A stretch of 64,000 bases of DNA from Eumeta japonica (GCA_005406025.1 BGZK01000073.1:620001-684000); one strand, 5' to 3'; counted from the stretch's first letter, positions 48,131 to 59,305 are shown. Made by a program: numbers and translations. Notes: generated by a model from the letters alone, not told the origin.

Positions 48131-48775
48131 TCGCCGGTCAAGTGCGAATAGGACTCGTGCGCCGAGGGCACAGACTTAATTATGTTGAGGGGTGTTTTAC
48201 CTATGAAAAGGCTCGACGTTTTTTGCTTATTTTCGATACCGATGCTAGTAAGATATCGGTCCGGAAATTACTAAAATTTTATTATTCGCTTTTTGGTGAA
48301 AAAGTATAATGTTTTGTAAAATTTTAAATAAACTACATTTTTGAAAACCTTAAATTTTCGTGGTGGTAAAATAAATAATGTTTTCACGTACATCGGTCTA
48401 CAGCACTATCTATATGCCAACTACAAATGCCAAATATTTTGGCAAAAAAAAATTACATAATTGCAAATTAACATTTCTCAGATTTTCCTGTGCTTATTCT
48501 GTAAAACCTTCCTTTTTGCCAAATTTCGTGACTCTAGGGCAATGGGAAGTTCGCTATAAATTTTTATTTAGTTGCCGGCTTTAAATATGCGATAAGAATG
48601 GCCGTATTTTTTATTGCGGTGACTTAGAAGCTTGATTTGTTTACAACTCCAAGGACCTAGACCTAGAGTATTCGATATTAATTTCAAATCTATAAGTTCA
48701 CTCGTTCCTCAGAAAAAGCATCTGGACAGACAGACGGAGTACGAAGGGACCTTATAAGGGTCCCTTGTGAGATAC
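48131..48775 (+). repeat. Dispersed repeat family C, copy 3 (possibly full length)
   Basis: Starts GTCGCCGGTCAAGTGCGAAT and ends 'cagacagacggagtacgaag' then GGACCTTATAAGGGTCCCTT. The same start type (GGTCAAGTGCG) and end type recur at 55,272-56,010, and the reverse-oriented end at 20,823 and 59,577. The interior includes 'ttgccaaatttcgtgactct'. No reading frame longer than 68 codons, so it is non-coding. Confidence 0.65.
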
Positions 48776-49721
48776 CGAACGATAATAACGAATATGGGAT
48801 TAGTGTGGCGTTTGTCGGTTCGTCTTTAACATTGGCTATTTATCGATTAATAGTTGAACGTTGTCAATTGAAGAATGAAAATTTATAGTTGGGAAATGAA
48901 TTTGACAAAATAACGGGGTACGACATAAATAAATGCTGAATTCAAACTTCGGAAGGGGGATGATATTAAGTTTCAAATTCAGTTATAGTTGACTAATTTC
49001 ATAATAGAGACGGCATCGTCGACAGCAGTCGAGTTATCGCCGAATTAACAAAGCGACTCGCTTCAGACAGTAAAAAACGGTTAAGCGCGAGCGGGATAAC
49101 CGAGATTGGCGTTCCGTACCGAAATTATAATATATAGCGTTATAAGAAGAAACAGACTGATAGACAATACATTTGTTATATATTTATCTAGAAAAATGAC
49201 ATGAGTCGTCTCAAGTTCAATTACGTCAACCTAAAGTTGCTCAATCGAAGGTATCTCAACCTGTACGTAGGTTTTGATTGCCGTTCCCGGTGAAGACTTT
49301 GAAAGTTTGCTTTTGCGCAGTGGAAAGAGATCTCGAGTGAAAAACGAGATGCTTATTTTTATGGTTTCCGGTTCGACGACACCTGGAATTCGAGAATACT
49401 AATTTTATGGGGATTCCATAAGTCTCGTCTACGGTCGAAGAGGGTGGAAGGGAGGTCAATTATTTTTTTATGATGACAATCATTGAATAGAGACCGTGCC
49501 TGTTCTTCGTCTTTCGGGATATAATATTAAACTGAAACAAGTGCTTTATCGTTTATTTATTTTTATTTAAATAAATTCTTAGTTGCTTAGCAATATATTT
49601 ATCAGTAAGTTTTTTATATGTCAGGATATACAGATACATCAGGTTGGAAGCGTAGTCAATTAGTCCACGAAAATGTTTTTTTTCATTTTTTTTTACGGCA
49701 TTTTTGAACGGCCAGCCAGTA
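48776..49721. other. Unidentified DNA
   Basis: No gene. 49,010-49,110 and 49,260-49,450 are less AT-rich; the minus frame 49256-49459 has no family features. Confidence 0.4.
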
Positions 49722-49880
49722 CGCGCGCCATCAGAGATAAGGTGACCATCCTCGCCTATGGACATTTGCGAAACCTGGAGAGTCATATGTGCGGTGTTGG
49801 CCTTTCAGGAAAAAATCGAGTATCTGCATTGAGGGGAGAGTAAGCCACCGGAACTCTCACACACTGGATGTATGCTTTAC
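49722..49880 (+). repeat. Dispersed repeat family A, copy 6
   Basis: 'cgccatcagagataaggtga', 'gcctatggacatttgcgaaa', and CCACCGGAACTCTCACACAC. Family B copy 2 follows immediately. Confidence 0.7.
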
Positions 49881-49889
49881 GGATAAATA

Positions 49890-50020
49890 ATAGACGTATG
49901 TCGAGGTCAGAGTTGTACTCGCCCGGAGTACGACCGCAGTGGTCATGTTCACTATACTTAATATAAGCCTAGATTGAATATTTCTTTAAATACCATTGAT
50001 TACTACCGGTCGTAAACCGT
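49890..50020 (+). repeat. Dispersed repeat family B, copy 2
   Basis: ACTCGCCCGGAGTACGACCG, 'atttctttaaataccattga' and 'accggtcgtaaaccgt' match 20,634-20,792. Confidence 0.8.
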
Positions 50021-51178
50021 GTTAAATTATCATTATTTGCATTTTTTATCAATCGTCGCATCAACTGTTGCTATATTTTTCCCATTTTATGGATAAATTT
50101 AACACCAGAGTTAAATTTAATAGCACGAGGTTCGGCAATAGAGACTAAGCAACTGCTCGCTAAGTATATTAAATATATTCTGTAAACACAGTCTGGTATC
50201 GATATATATATTACAACGACACCAATCTATACTTTATGACATGTTTTTTTTTTTTTGTTAGGTTTTTTATGCCACTACCCTTCCGAAGCATAACCTATGA
50301 AAAACTTTATCCGTCATTTCAAAGTGTTCAAAGTGTTTCCACGCTCGACCGATGCGAGTCGGATGTTGCTATTTTATAGTTCACTCATTTCACGCTGGAG
50401 GCAGCACTATCAACGCCAGGTTAATTTGGATTAGGTGCTTAATAGGATTTGCTATTTTAGAACAATGGGAACGTCTGAGACCTATGGTTAGAGGCGTACG
50501 CACCTTGGGGGGGTATTTAAGCCATTTGGTTCGAGGGCAATGTATGTGGTGGCTTATTTGTTTAAATTTCCAATCACACTTTGCACTCATTAAGTTGACG
50601 TTTTCTGTGTATACTTATGTGAATATCTTGATGTTACATGTAGTCGTATTATTTCTTTGATGCAACAAATATCCTTAAGGTCCATATTTGTTCTACCTTG
50701 GAGTGCTAAAGACTCAAACTACTTAATCAGAAACAGGTTGATAAGTGTGTTCGCTTATGGTGAGGTAGAACAGACTCGACACAACAATGTAAACAATCCG
50801 TCGATCCAAAAAAAAATCACTAGATGTCGCTAAAAGCATTGAACAAAATAACAATTACACTTTTAGTAAAAATAACAAATACCACCTTAACGATGTTTTG
50901 TAAAATTTACACTTTTCATTTTGCAAATTTTAGTTACAATAAAATACTAATGAATTTGATAATAATATGTTATAATGCCTTTTATATATGTGCAATTAAT
51001 ATCATACCCCCACCCCTAGATTGTTGATATTTGAAATATTCTAAAGTGTAAATGATATGCTCTGACGCATCGTCCAAAAGACGATGCAAAAATACCAAAG
51101 AACAGTTAATTTTTTTATTCCTTTAATTAGAACTGCAATATTCTATTGTGTGAGATGTTAATTCGCAGAAATTTGTAA
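50021..51178. other. Unidentified AT-rich DNA
   Basis: The 102-codon plus frame 50352-50660 has no recognisable family. 'cccattttatggataaattt' near 50,080 matches 22,398. Confidence 0.35.
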
Positions 51179-51266
51179 TAGACGCTTGCCTACAACATGC
51201 ATCAACATGCAGCATGCAACCCACCGCTGACCCTCGAATCTGCCTCTCCACTACGAATCTCTATCC
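51179..51266 (+). repeat. 88-bp inverted repeat, left arm
   Basis: An ungapped inverted partner lies at 51,596-51,683 with 83 of 88 bases complementary. The arm contains a self-similar CATGCATCAACATGCAGCAT segment. Similarity stops abruptly at both ends of the arms. Confidence 0.95.
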
Positions 51267-51380
51267 AAATGATTGAATATTGATTCCAGAGGATTGACAG
51301 ATATCGAACACCTAAGCAAGTGTTAATTTTATGATTATCTTAGTCCGCTAATCGTTATAATGTTAATTTATATAAATAAC

Positions 51381-51428
51381 AATAATAAGTATAAATCGAT
51401 ATATATATATATATTTATACTTATTATT
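51381..51428. repeat. AT-rich hairpin in the spacer
   Basis: AATAATAAGTATAAAT (51,381-51,396) and ATTTATACTTATTATT (51,413-51,428) are perfect complements around an (AT)n loop. Confidence 0.9.
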
Positions 51429-51555
51429 ATTTCTTTTATAGAACAAACTGGACGTTGTTTTGAAACTAGATAAAAAGAACATATTTCAGTCTTTAAAAAT
51501 AATAAATTATACAGATCTCATTATCCTAAACATTTAAAAGAAACCGGTCATAAGC

Positions 51556-51592
51556 ACAACATCTAATTTGTGATCAACAAATTCGATGTTGT
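51556..51592. repeat. Hairpin next to the right arm
   Basis: ACAACATCTAATTTGT and ACAAATTCGATGTTGT pair with one mismatch around GATCA. It lies four bases inside the right arm of the 88-bp inverted repeat. Confidence 0.9.
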
Positions 51593-51595
51593 ACA

Positions 51596-51683
51596 GGATA
51601 GAGATTCGTAGTGGAGAGGCAAATTCGAACGTCAGCGGTGGGTTGCATGCTGCATGTTGATGCATGTTGCAGGCGAGCGTCTA
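51596..51683 (-). repeat. 88-bp inverted repeat, right arm
   Basis: Complement of 51,179-51,266 with five mismatches and no gaps. The spacer is 329 bases. No target duplication is obvious outside the arms. The 90-codon minus frame 51574-51846 overlaps it and has no family features. Confidence 0.95.
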
Positions 51684-51689
51684 CAACTG

Positions 51690-53145
51690 CAACTTTATTT
51701 GTAAACTTAATCAAGATGAGAGCGATTTTAATTGGTCGCTTAGACAGATGAAGACTGTCTTTGCAGTTCAGTAGTGCCCTACACGCAATGACTTGAGTGT
51801 GTAGGTATATCTTGTGATGATATGTTAGAAATGAAGGCGTCTTCACATGACAGTAATCAAAACCATCATGTTAGGAGACTAAATATGGAATTTTAAAGAA
51901 CAACTAATCGTTCACTCCCAAACGGATATTTACCAAAATAGACATTTGTTTATATATTAAATATAGCATCCTTAATGTAATGTAGAAGTGTAACAAACAT
52001 GTAGTGAAGAACCAACTTCATTATAGCTATAACAGCGACGTGACGGCGCGCCATGACGGGTCGTGTGACGCGTTCGTTTGCCGATGTATCCACCGATTCG
52101 GTACTTAGTGACTTCTTTAGGTTTTTTATTAGGCGATGTTCTGGTCGGAGGAGAATGATTTCGAAGCACTTAAATATCCTACTTAGGGTTCTACGACTTA
52201 AGAGGCACCTGTATAGTACGATCGTCTTAAGGGCTTGTCGATAGAGCGATCATATCGGTAGTTTGTTTAGTGTTAGCGTGTTTAGGCATAACTCTGCTTC
52301 GAATACGTCTCGCACTTGACCAATATTTTTAATACCGTAGCGCGACCCAAATCGCGATCCGCTAATAACTCATTCAATTGTTCTGAATGAATGGAGCGGC
52401 CGGCGTGGATGAGCGTGCGCTGACGACTTTCTAATTGGTTTGTAAAAAATTCAAGTTCAATTCGATGAATTCAATTCTCGTTAGCATTGAACTGAACGCC
52501 CGAAACTGGGCGGGCGATTTATTATGCGTCGGGCCGTTAAAAATGTCGACGTCGGTGGAACGAGTCGTGCTTTGGACAAAACTAGTGATTTCTCAATTAA
52601 CATTCAAAAATCTGGTGATGATCACATTGGTAAAGTAATAGTAGTTCATTGAGAATAGTATTTTTAGAATAACAATGGTTTAAAATAGAAATATCATTAT
52701 TTCATAAAAAAAAAACAACTAGTCGTCACCCGCTCGCTTCGCTGGGTAGTTGTGGGTTATAAAAGCATGTTGCAAATAAATCATGAACAGTGTATGGGCT
52801 TCAAAGAATAAAAATCATAAAATTATCATAAACGATATGTCGTCGAACGATCAAAGTTCCGTATTAGTATATTCAGTTGTTTTATGGCTGGAAGAAGGAA
52901 AAATAAAATATTAGATATATGTATTATTTATCTTGATAAAGTACTTACTTATTTACCCATAGCAAGTCGATATTAATGACAATGATTATTCTAATGATTT
53001 AATAATATTAATAACAATAAAGTTTATTCTAATTCAGTAGCACTAATTATTTTAATAATCAATCAGAAATTGTCAATAAATAGTATTTTTGTTGAAGCTA
53101 CCAACGAATTCTTCGCAAATGAACTAATATATTATATAACTGTTA
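51690..53145. other. Unidentified DNA
   Basis: No supported gene. 52,040-52,110 and 52,380-52,560 are richer in CG. CTCGCACTTGACC at about 52,309 is the complement of the family C start and may be an isolated remnant. ACTAGTCGTCACCCGCTCGC at 52,718 resembles the repeat end at 45,949. Confidence 0.35.
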
Positions 53146-53635
53146 GTCTAAAATTCGCCATTAGAAAAATGCACCCTCATCCGTTAATCGAATCTAATAA
53201 TGTATTACAGGCAGATAACAGTATTATAAATTTATGAGGACAATGTCTGCCATTGCAGCCCTGCTGCTACTAACATTAAATAGTATTTCGTAAACTTTAA
53301 ATGCGTGTTGATATTTTTTAATTAACAGATGAAGGAAATAAGTTCGGTCCGTCTGCCTGTTCACTCCTGGCTGCAGGTAGCTGTAGCAGTCATAAAGGTC
53401 GCTGTCTCTTGTAACAAAGTGTGAAACGTCATATTCGAAAATTCTGTACTTGAGTAGTACAATTAACATAAGAAGGAAAATAATATTTATTATTTAATTA
53501 ATTAATGTTAGTAGCAGCAGGACTGCGGTGGCAGACATTGTCCTCATAAATTTATAGTACTGTTATCTGCTTGTAATACATTATTAGATTCGATTAACGG
53601 ATGAGGGTACATTTTTTTGATGCCGGATTTTAAAC
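53146..53635 (+). mobile_element. Foldback MITE family G, copy 3
   Basis: Arms of about 125 bases are nearly perfect inverted copies of each other (for example CCTCATCCGTTAATCGAATC near the left end and its complement near the right). The interior matches copy 2 and carries the uninterrupted CCTGTTCACTCCTGG where copy 2 holds its insert. The minus frame 53224-53469 (81 codons) aligns in frame with that of copy 2 over VTRDSDLYDCYSYLQPGV. Confidence 0.9.
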
Positions 53636-53784
53636 CATACGATATATGTCGTCTAACGATTATCGCCAGATTTTCGTCGATTTTGTCTTCCTGTTCAGGT
53701 GCTTAAACATTAAAACCAGACAGAGATCTCTCTGTATTTGTGCGAAACAAACTCATGTGTGTACGCACTATAAAAACATGATCG

Positions 53785-54035
53785 AGCGACGGTGGCGCCG
53801 CGGTTAAGAACGTCAACTCCGAAGTGGAAGGTATCGGGATTGATACGTATCACGGGCGGATAGGTCGATTAGTTCTCAACTCGAGTTCGATCAAACCGCG
53901 CTCCGTGATTTGGTGAGGACGTGTTAAGCCGTCGGTCGTAACGCTGTAATTGCGTCGGTGACGACGGTCGTCGGCAGCTCCGATCCGCTATAAGCCAGCG
54001 TGGGGGACTTAACTTCTAAGCCCTTCGGTATGAAA
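53785..54035 (+). mobile_element. tRNA-derived SINE, copy 2
   Basis: The head GGTGGCGCCGCGGTTAAGAA, 'cgtcaactccgaagtggaag', and a decayed B box (GTATCGGGATTGATAC) have the layout of lepidopteran tRNA-derived SINEs. The tail AAGCCAGCGTGGGGGAC ... 'taagcccttcggtatgaa' matches the copy at 31,025. It is CG-rich compared with its flanks. Confidence 0.7.
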
Positions 54036-54661
54036 CAAAACGATCGTGGAAGGGTGTGCTTTATAAGTGGGGTGAATTAAAAGACTCGATACGGCAAATT
54101 GAAACCTCGCCGCGCGACTTCTTCCTTTACCTACCGCCTTATATTTTTTTTCATGGCAATTTCAAGAGGCGAACGAGCATGCACGTCGTCGAAGGGAGGT
54201 GTTCACCGCCGTACACGTACGCTCGCATCCCAGAAGAGTCGAAGGTGTGTCGCCTGCCTGTTGTTGGCCACGGCACGTCCATGCCACTAATGGAATTGCA
54301 GGAGTAAAAAATGTGATTATTTGAAAAACAAAAAGAAATACGTAAAAGCGAAGAGTTGAAGGATGTTAAATGAATGTTTAAGTCTGTACAATTTGTTGTC
54401 TATTGCAGGTGTCCTCGTTAAGACATGAATCCATGTCTGAGAACGGACACGATGTAGGATGATCCAATGTAGGATGGAGAAAGCCTCCGAACGATGAACG
54501 AGGACACAGTCATGACAGCCTTTTGAATTATAACGAATTTTAAAGTCACTTAAAATGATAGACGTGGAACTATTGCAGAATAAAACTTGAAGAGAGTGCG
54601 TACGAACGACAATATTTTAGTGTGGTAGCAAAAAGTATTTCAAGGATGCTAAAATAAAGCA
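54036..54661. other. Unidentified DNA
   Basis: 54,100-54,305 is less AT-rich and gives two overlapping frames (54056-54307 and 54099-54290) with no recognised family. It may be another repeat next to the SINE. Confidence 0.3.
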
Positions 54662-54970
54662 AGAGTACCCAGGCAACTGAACTTTGTTTGCCGTCTGTCG
54701 GATTTGCAGCCTTAACTTTTCACGGGAACATTTGCCCGCGTTTCTTTTCAAGAATAAATATTTGGATATTTATCATACATACATTTACAGCAAAATTTAC
54801 CTGCTACTAACTCTTGTGTCAATAATGTTCAACAGTGTCAAATGCTTAAATTGTATTATGTAATGCTATTTATTGTTGAGAACCGATAGCGTACGAACAA
54901 TGCAATTACCTCAAAATTCTACGAGATGGCGTTATAAAGCATCGTTTCAAACTCGTTTTTCCGGCGAGGC
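54662..54970 (+). repeat. Dispersed repeat family F, copy 2
   Basis: AGTACCCAGGCAACTGAAC ('tttgtttgccg') to 'caatgcaattacctcaaaat' follows the order of 15,188-15,465, more decayed. Confidence 0.45.
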
Positions 54971-55271
54971 TACCTGTTTTGTGAAAATTGAAAAACAAAA
55001 CCTTATTTAAGTATAAATTTACATTGAAATCGTTGTAGTCGTTTCCGAAACACGAATATACAAATATATAAATTTATATATATATATATATTTATATAGA
55101 ATCATTCACTTAAAATAATAAGCATAACTTTGAGGGATATACAGAATACCCCAGCAGTGTTTTCTTGTACCTATCATCCGGTGTCAAAATCGAATCCTAG
55201 ACGACTGGCTGTATTTTATTGCAACAATCTCGGCGAACAACACATCGAATGCGTCGGGGAAATTAAAAAAA
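54971..55271. other. Unidentified AT-rich DNA with (AT)n
   Basis: AT microsatellite with a palindromic surround (about 55,060-55,098). No gene. Confidence 0.5.
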
Positions 55272-56010
55272 AAAAAACAGGTCAAGTGCGCGGCGGGCCA
55301 CGCGCAGTGTAAGTTCCATATTTGTCCGTCACATTGTGTGGATCTAGATCTTTGTGTTAAGAATGTCATGAATTTACATTTACATAATTTTATATGGTTC
55401 ATATAACTAAACTTGCAAACTGTTTTACATAACCAACAACGTCGTCTAAGTAATTTTCATCGGCATTTGTGCGAAATTTGACATATTTGTCGACTTTTAT
55501 AAATTGATCAACTTACTTAACTTGTAAACTTTACTTAGATGTGATATGTTTTCTTTTAACTTCATTGTATATACAGTAGTATATACAAAGATCCATTCGT
55601 TGTTGGTATATACAAAATCGAAAAATAATCATTTGTCGGGGTCGGGCGAACGGGGTACGACTTTAACAAAAAAAAATAGCACTTTAAAGCTCAATTCTCA
55701 ATTGTAATTTCATAAAAGAATCCATAAGTCAAGTAATCATCACAGGCCCGCAATGTTTTTCGAATGATATAACCAACGATATCCCTTCTTAAATTGAGAA
55801 GAAAAAAATTCTACCCCAGTGGAAGCACCCTATATTTTTTTCCTTAATTTTATTCTATCATATTGTCATCGGATTAATATGTGTAGCCGCATTAAATCAG
55901 AGCTTACTAGTACTAGGAGTCTGAGCTGAATCGCGGATGGGCAGAGAGACGGACGGACGGACACGGCGGGACTATAAGGGTTCCTTGTTTACCTACAGAA
56001 CCCTAAAAAT
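55272..56010 (+). repeat. Dispersed repeat family C, copy 4
   Basis: Starts AACAGGTCAAGTGCGCGGCG and ends 'gagacggacggacggacacg', GACTATAAGGGTTCCTTG, then 'ctacagaaccctaaaa'. It has the same two ends as 48,131-48,775. A small perfect palindrome (TTGTATATAC-AGTA-GTATATACAA, about 55,565-55,588) is inside. Confidence 0.65.
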
Positions 56011-57205
56011 AATTCGCGACTTGCTTCCTTCGCCATTGTAGCGTTCTATTTCAGCCTAGTGTTACTATTTTATTCGTTGACTCGTAAGTTAGCCCACTAG
56101 AACGGATATTGTAATATATAATATATAAGTTAATAGATCGGCATATGCAGGATCTTTGTAACTCTTCCATGATCGGTTTATGTGTCAACAACTTAGCTAA
56201 ACAGTGGTTCCGTTGCCTTTGACATTAGAATGGTTTTAAAATGACTTCTATATTAACGACCTTAGGAGTGAGCAATTTAATATCTATTTTTTAACAATAC
56301 TATTAATGGCTCTAATGGGATTTAATTTTTTTCAGAATAAAGCGCAAAAGGTGTCGAAGATATCACATTTTTCAGACACTTCTCCAACCGACCTCGTTAC
56401 AGCTCCTCATTCACTCTCAAATCCTGGTGGGAGCGTTCTCCATGTTTCACGCTGCAATATCCCGAGTTATTGGAGCACTCTCAAAACTTAAACGGAACTG
56501 TGTGGACAGTGTAATTTTATGCGCATGTTCGATCCGAGATTTTTTTTTAAGCTTTTTAAAAGCATCCCTTGTATGACCTGTCTACAGCTTAGCGTTTTAT
56601 AGCTACCGACAAAATGCTTCCTTGCAGATAGAAAGCCACTTTCACGGCTCAGATATCCCAGTGGTTATGATTCTTAAGAAGTTCTCGTCTTTCATATATG
56701 TTAAAGTTTGAGAACCGTCACGAAATTCTGATTTAATATATTTTCCATAGTTAATTTTGAAAATTTTCTACAAATGTAAGTAAAATATTCCAGTGTGCGT
56801 CTAATGCTTTGACAAATTGTTTCATCCTGACCAGTTTGAGGTCGAACGGTGAAAGCAAGATTTTGCTTATGGCTTTTGCAACGGCTCATTCACAAAGTTA
56901 GTTTAACCGATAATTAGTGATTTTCCTCATCAGCTTTCTTTTTTTATTTTCATTTTTATTCATTTTTTATCCGAAAGCAAGGATGTTTTTTTTTATGCGC
57001 GAAATCATCGCGCATTAAACATGCCAATTCATTTAAGACAAATTGTAATATTGAGTGATATTATTGACTATATTAAAATAACAAGTAGAGACAATCTGAA
57101 TATGATGAAGGTTTTACCCGTGAAGTTTAGATTCTCAAACGTTAAAATGCAGAAAAAAATTCGGGCATTAAATAAAGTTTTTGTTAAGCTGTGTACTTAA
57201 TGACA
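56011..57205. other. Unidentified AT-rich DNA
   Basis: No gene recognised. The frames at 56306-56491 and 56701-56889 lack family features. Confidence 0.4.
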
Positions 57206-57212
57206 TAATAAA

Positions 57213-57232
57213 TTTCTCTCTCTCTCTCTCTG
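57213..57232. repeat. (CT)n microsatellite
   Basis: A pure TC run of nine units, followed by TGTCTGTATATG. Confidence 0.9.
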
Positions 57233-57289
57233 TCTGTATATGTAGCTCACAGCAAAAGCTTTCGAGCATAGCTTTAGGCTTAACTGTAA

Positions 57290-57483
57290 ACTTTCGTCGT
57301 ATTCAATACGGCCGCGCGCGCACCGCTCCATCGGCCCATAGCTCATTCGTCCTAGATATTTTTTTTTGTCCGTTTGTCCGTCCGCACGTACGTCTCTACC
57401 GCGTTTTAATAATTCCATCTTTCATTATGGCACAAAAACCCGCCTATCCTCCGGCGGTGAGCAGTTCCGATGGTTCGGATTGA
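57290..57483 (+). other. CpG pocket with a possible short first coding exon
   Basis: After a CG-rich stretch (57,300-57,410, for example GGCCGCGCGCGCACCGCTCC) an ATG at 57,427, in good context for initiation (G at +4), opens MAQKPAYPPA. The codons end exactly at a good donor, GTGAGC (57,457). If not spliced, the frame stops at 57,481. The layout is that of a promoter plus first exon, but no later exon is recognised and the peptide matches nothing I know. It is the best host-gene candidate in the window, still weak. Confidence 0.25.
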
Positions 57484-58489
57484 TTTAGGAAGGCGTAGAA
57501 TCGGCAATTAAAAAAAAAAATGAAAAAACACGAACAACGTTCGATTCTATAGAACCGCCTCGTTTTTGTATCTTCTGAACCAGACTTCAAATAATATACT
57601 GTAGATAATTATAGTACATATTTGTTGACATTTGTTCTGTTCGCATATACTTAAAATTTTTTCTCACGTGAAACATAAAATTTCACGCCTTTATCGAAGA
57701 ACACACGAAAATAAAACTATAAAACTGTACAAAAATTTATGGTACAATTTCCGTCACAAAAATGATTTGCTTTCGCGATCGCAGCGCCCTCTCTGGCCGC
57801 GTCGTAGCCCCGCGCGGCGGTCGCAAGCATGTGGGATACCAACCGACTATTACGCGTAGAATAGGCAATCACGAATTCATATTTGTACCCCCTATAAAAA
57901 CATAATACGTCAAATGATACGGTTTTATGTTTTTGAAGCTATCTATTTATTATTGACGTAATTGGTTGGAATCGTTTCGGGCCGGTCCCCCGTTCGACCG
58001 CCGCCCGGGACAGACATTTTATAACTTCGGACGGGACAAGGTTTCCTTAAATGTATCCTTCTTGCGAAAGAAGGTTTCACCGCATTCATGTTATACGTCA
58101 CTACATGGGCGTAAAACCGGTGGAAAATTATAGCGTTTGAAATATTAAAAGTCGTCGTGAAGTACGATACGAAAAGACATGGGATTTTTTGATCAAATTG
58201 TGTCTTTATCTGATGCGTTATCAAAATAAATTTAAAAAATACCGTTGAATTTCATCAGTCTTATTATTGTTTTTCATGACGTGATTTTTAGAGTCAATGA
58301 TGTAACGCTCGGTAACTTTATGCCTGATCGGTCGTTATCAAATGTATTGCAAGTTATTGTATGTATAATATACCGTTCTTCTCATCAGAATCTTATGATT
58401 TTATTCAAAGTTTTTTTTCTATTTAAAAAAAATGACGTTAGTCTTATTTATGGGTAGCTGGGTCTAAATTCTGCCATTAGCATTTGTCC
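57484..58489. other. Unidentified DNA
   Basis: 57,770-57,860 and 57,970-58,040 are CG-rich (for example CGACCGCCGCCCGGGACAGA). No recognisable frame or splice pair. Confidence 0.35.
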
Positions 58490-58725
58490 CGGCTTCGTTT
58501 AAATCGGAACCGTCCACGGTAGCGGAATGTGAATCGTAGGTCAGGCGGGGAGCAGGCACGAGATTCGTGGGCAGGAGGAAACGAAATTGGAAACGGTATC
58601 AAGGGCCATATCGGGTATGGGACTAAAATTAGAACCAATGGTGGAGTATAATCAGTCGATATAGAAACATGAAGGGATTTATTCTACGCCCAAGAGGGTG
58701 GAGCTGGAGACGGAAACCAGTTATT
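58490..58725 (+). repeat. Dispersed repeat family D, copy 2
   Basis: A purine-rich segment of 'atcggaa'-like pieces. It shares GGGACTAAAATTAGAA with copy 1 at 16,458, and the preceding and following composition is similar. Confidence 0.5.
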
Positions 58726-59163
58726 AATATGATTAATAACTTTTATATTTCAACGTAAAAGCGGACAAACCTTTTGTGGTATCGTGACAGTCGTGATACT
58801 ACAACAGCACTACTTCGTAGTGATTTTTCTTTCTCTGGTTATCCCGATAGTGATATATAACAGAAATAAATTATTCGAAATATAATATTGATCGATTAAT
58901 TAGAAAATATTATGGAAAAACAAATGGTTTTATTTACAGTAATTTATTAGTTTAAAGTTTGATCGAATAATGTGAAATAATTTCCCATATGCAAGTCCTT
59001 CAGATCTGATCTGAATCTGATTTAATAATGCTACTGAAACTAAATTTCATTTTCATACTAGAATTCGAAAAAGAGTGAAATGTTACTACTTTTTTTTTTA
59101 GTATCTACCGAAGTGACTAAAATATTAGTATATTTTAATTTTGAATACATAACAGTGATATCA
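58726..59163. other. Unidentified AT-rich DNA
   Basis: Nothing recognised. Confidence 0.4.
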
Positions 59164-59305
59164 AATTTCAATAGTAAATTATGCGTTGGACCCACGATTT
59201 ATGCATCTTTAAAAAAAGGAATTTGCAATAATGACTGTGTTTTGCCAGTTGTTTTTTAGAAGATGCATAAAATGTGGGTCTAACATAAAATTAACTATTT
59301 AAATT
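59164..59305. repeat. Long imperfect hairpin
   Basis: Arms of about 50 bases (around GGACCCACGATTTATGCATC and AGATGCATAAAATGTGGGTC) pair with few mismatches around a loop of about 30 bases. It could be a MITE or a structured transcript. No target duplication is resolved. Confidence 0.75.

Noticed and set aside
51574..51846. 90-codon minus frame over the inverted repeat
   Set aside because: It spans the right arm and hairpin; no conserved content is visible.
53785..53860. tRNA gene
   Set aside because: Only decayed A/B-box-like sequence with a SINE tail; no cloverleaf can be drawn.
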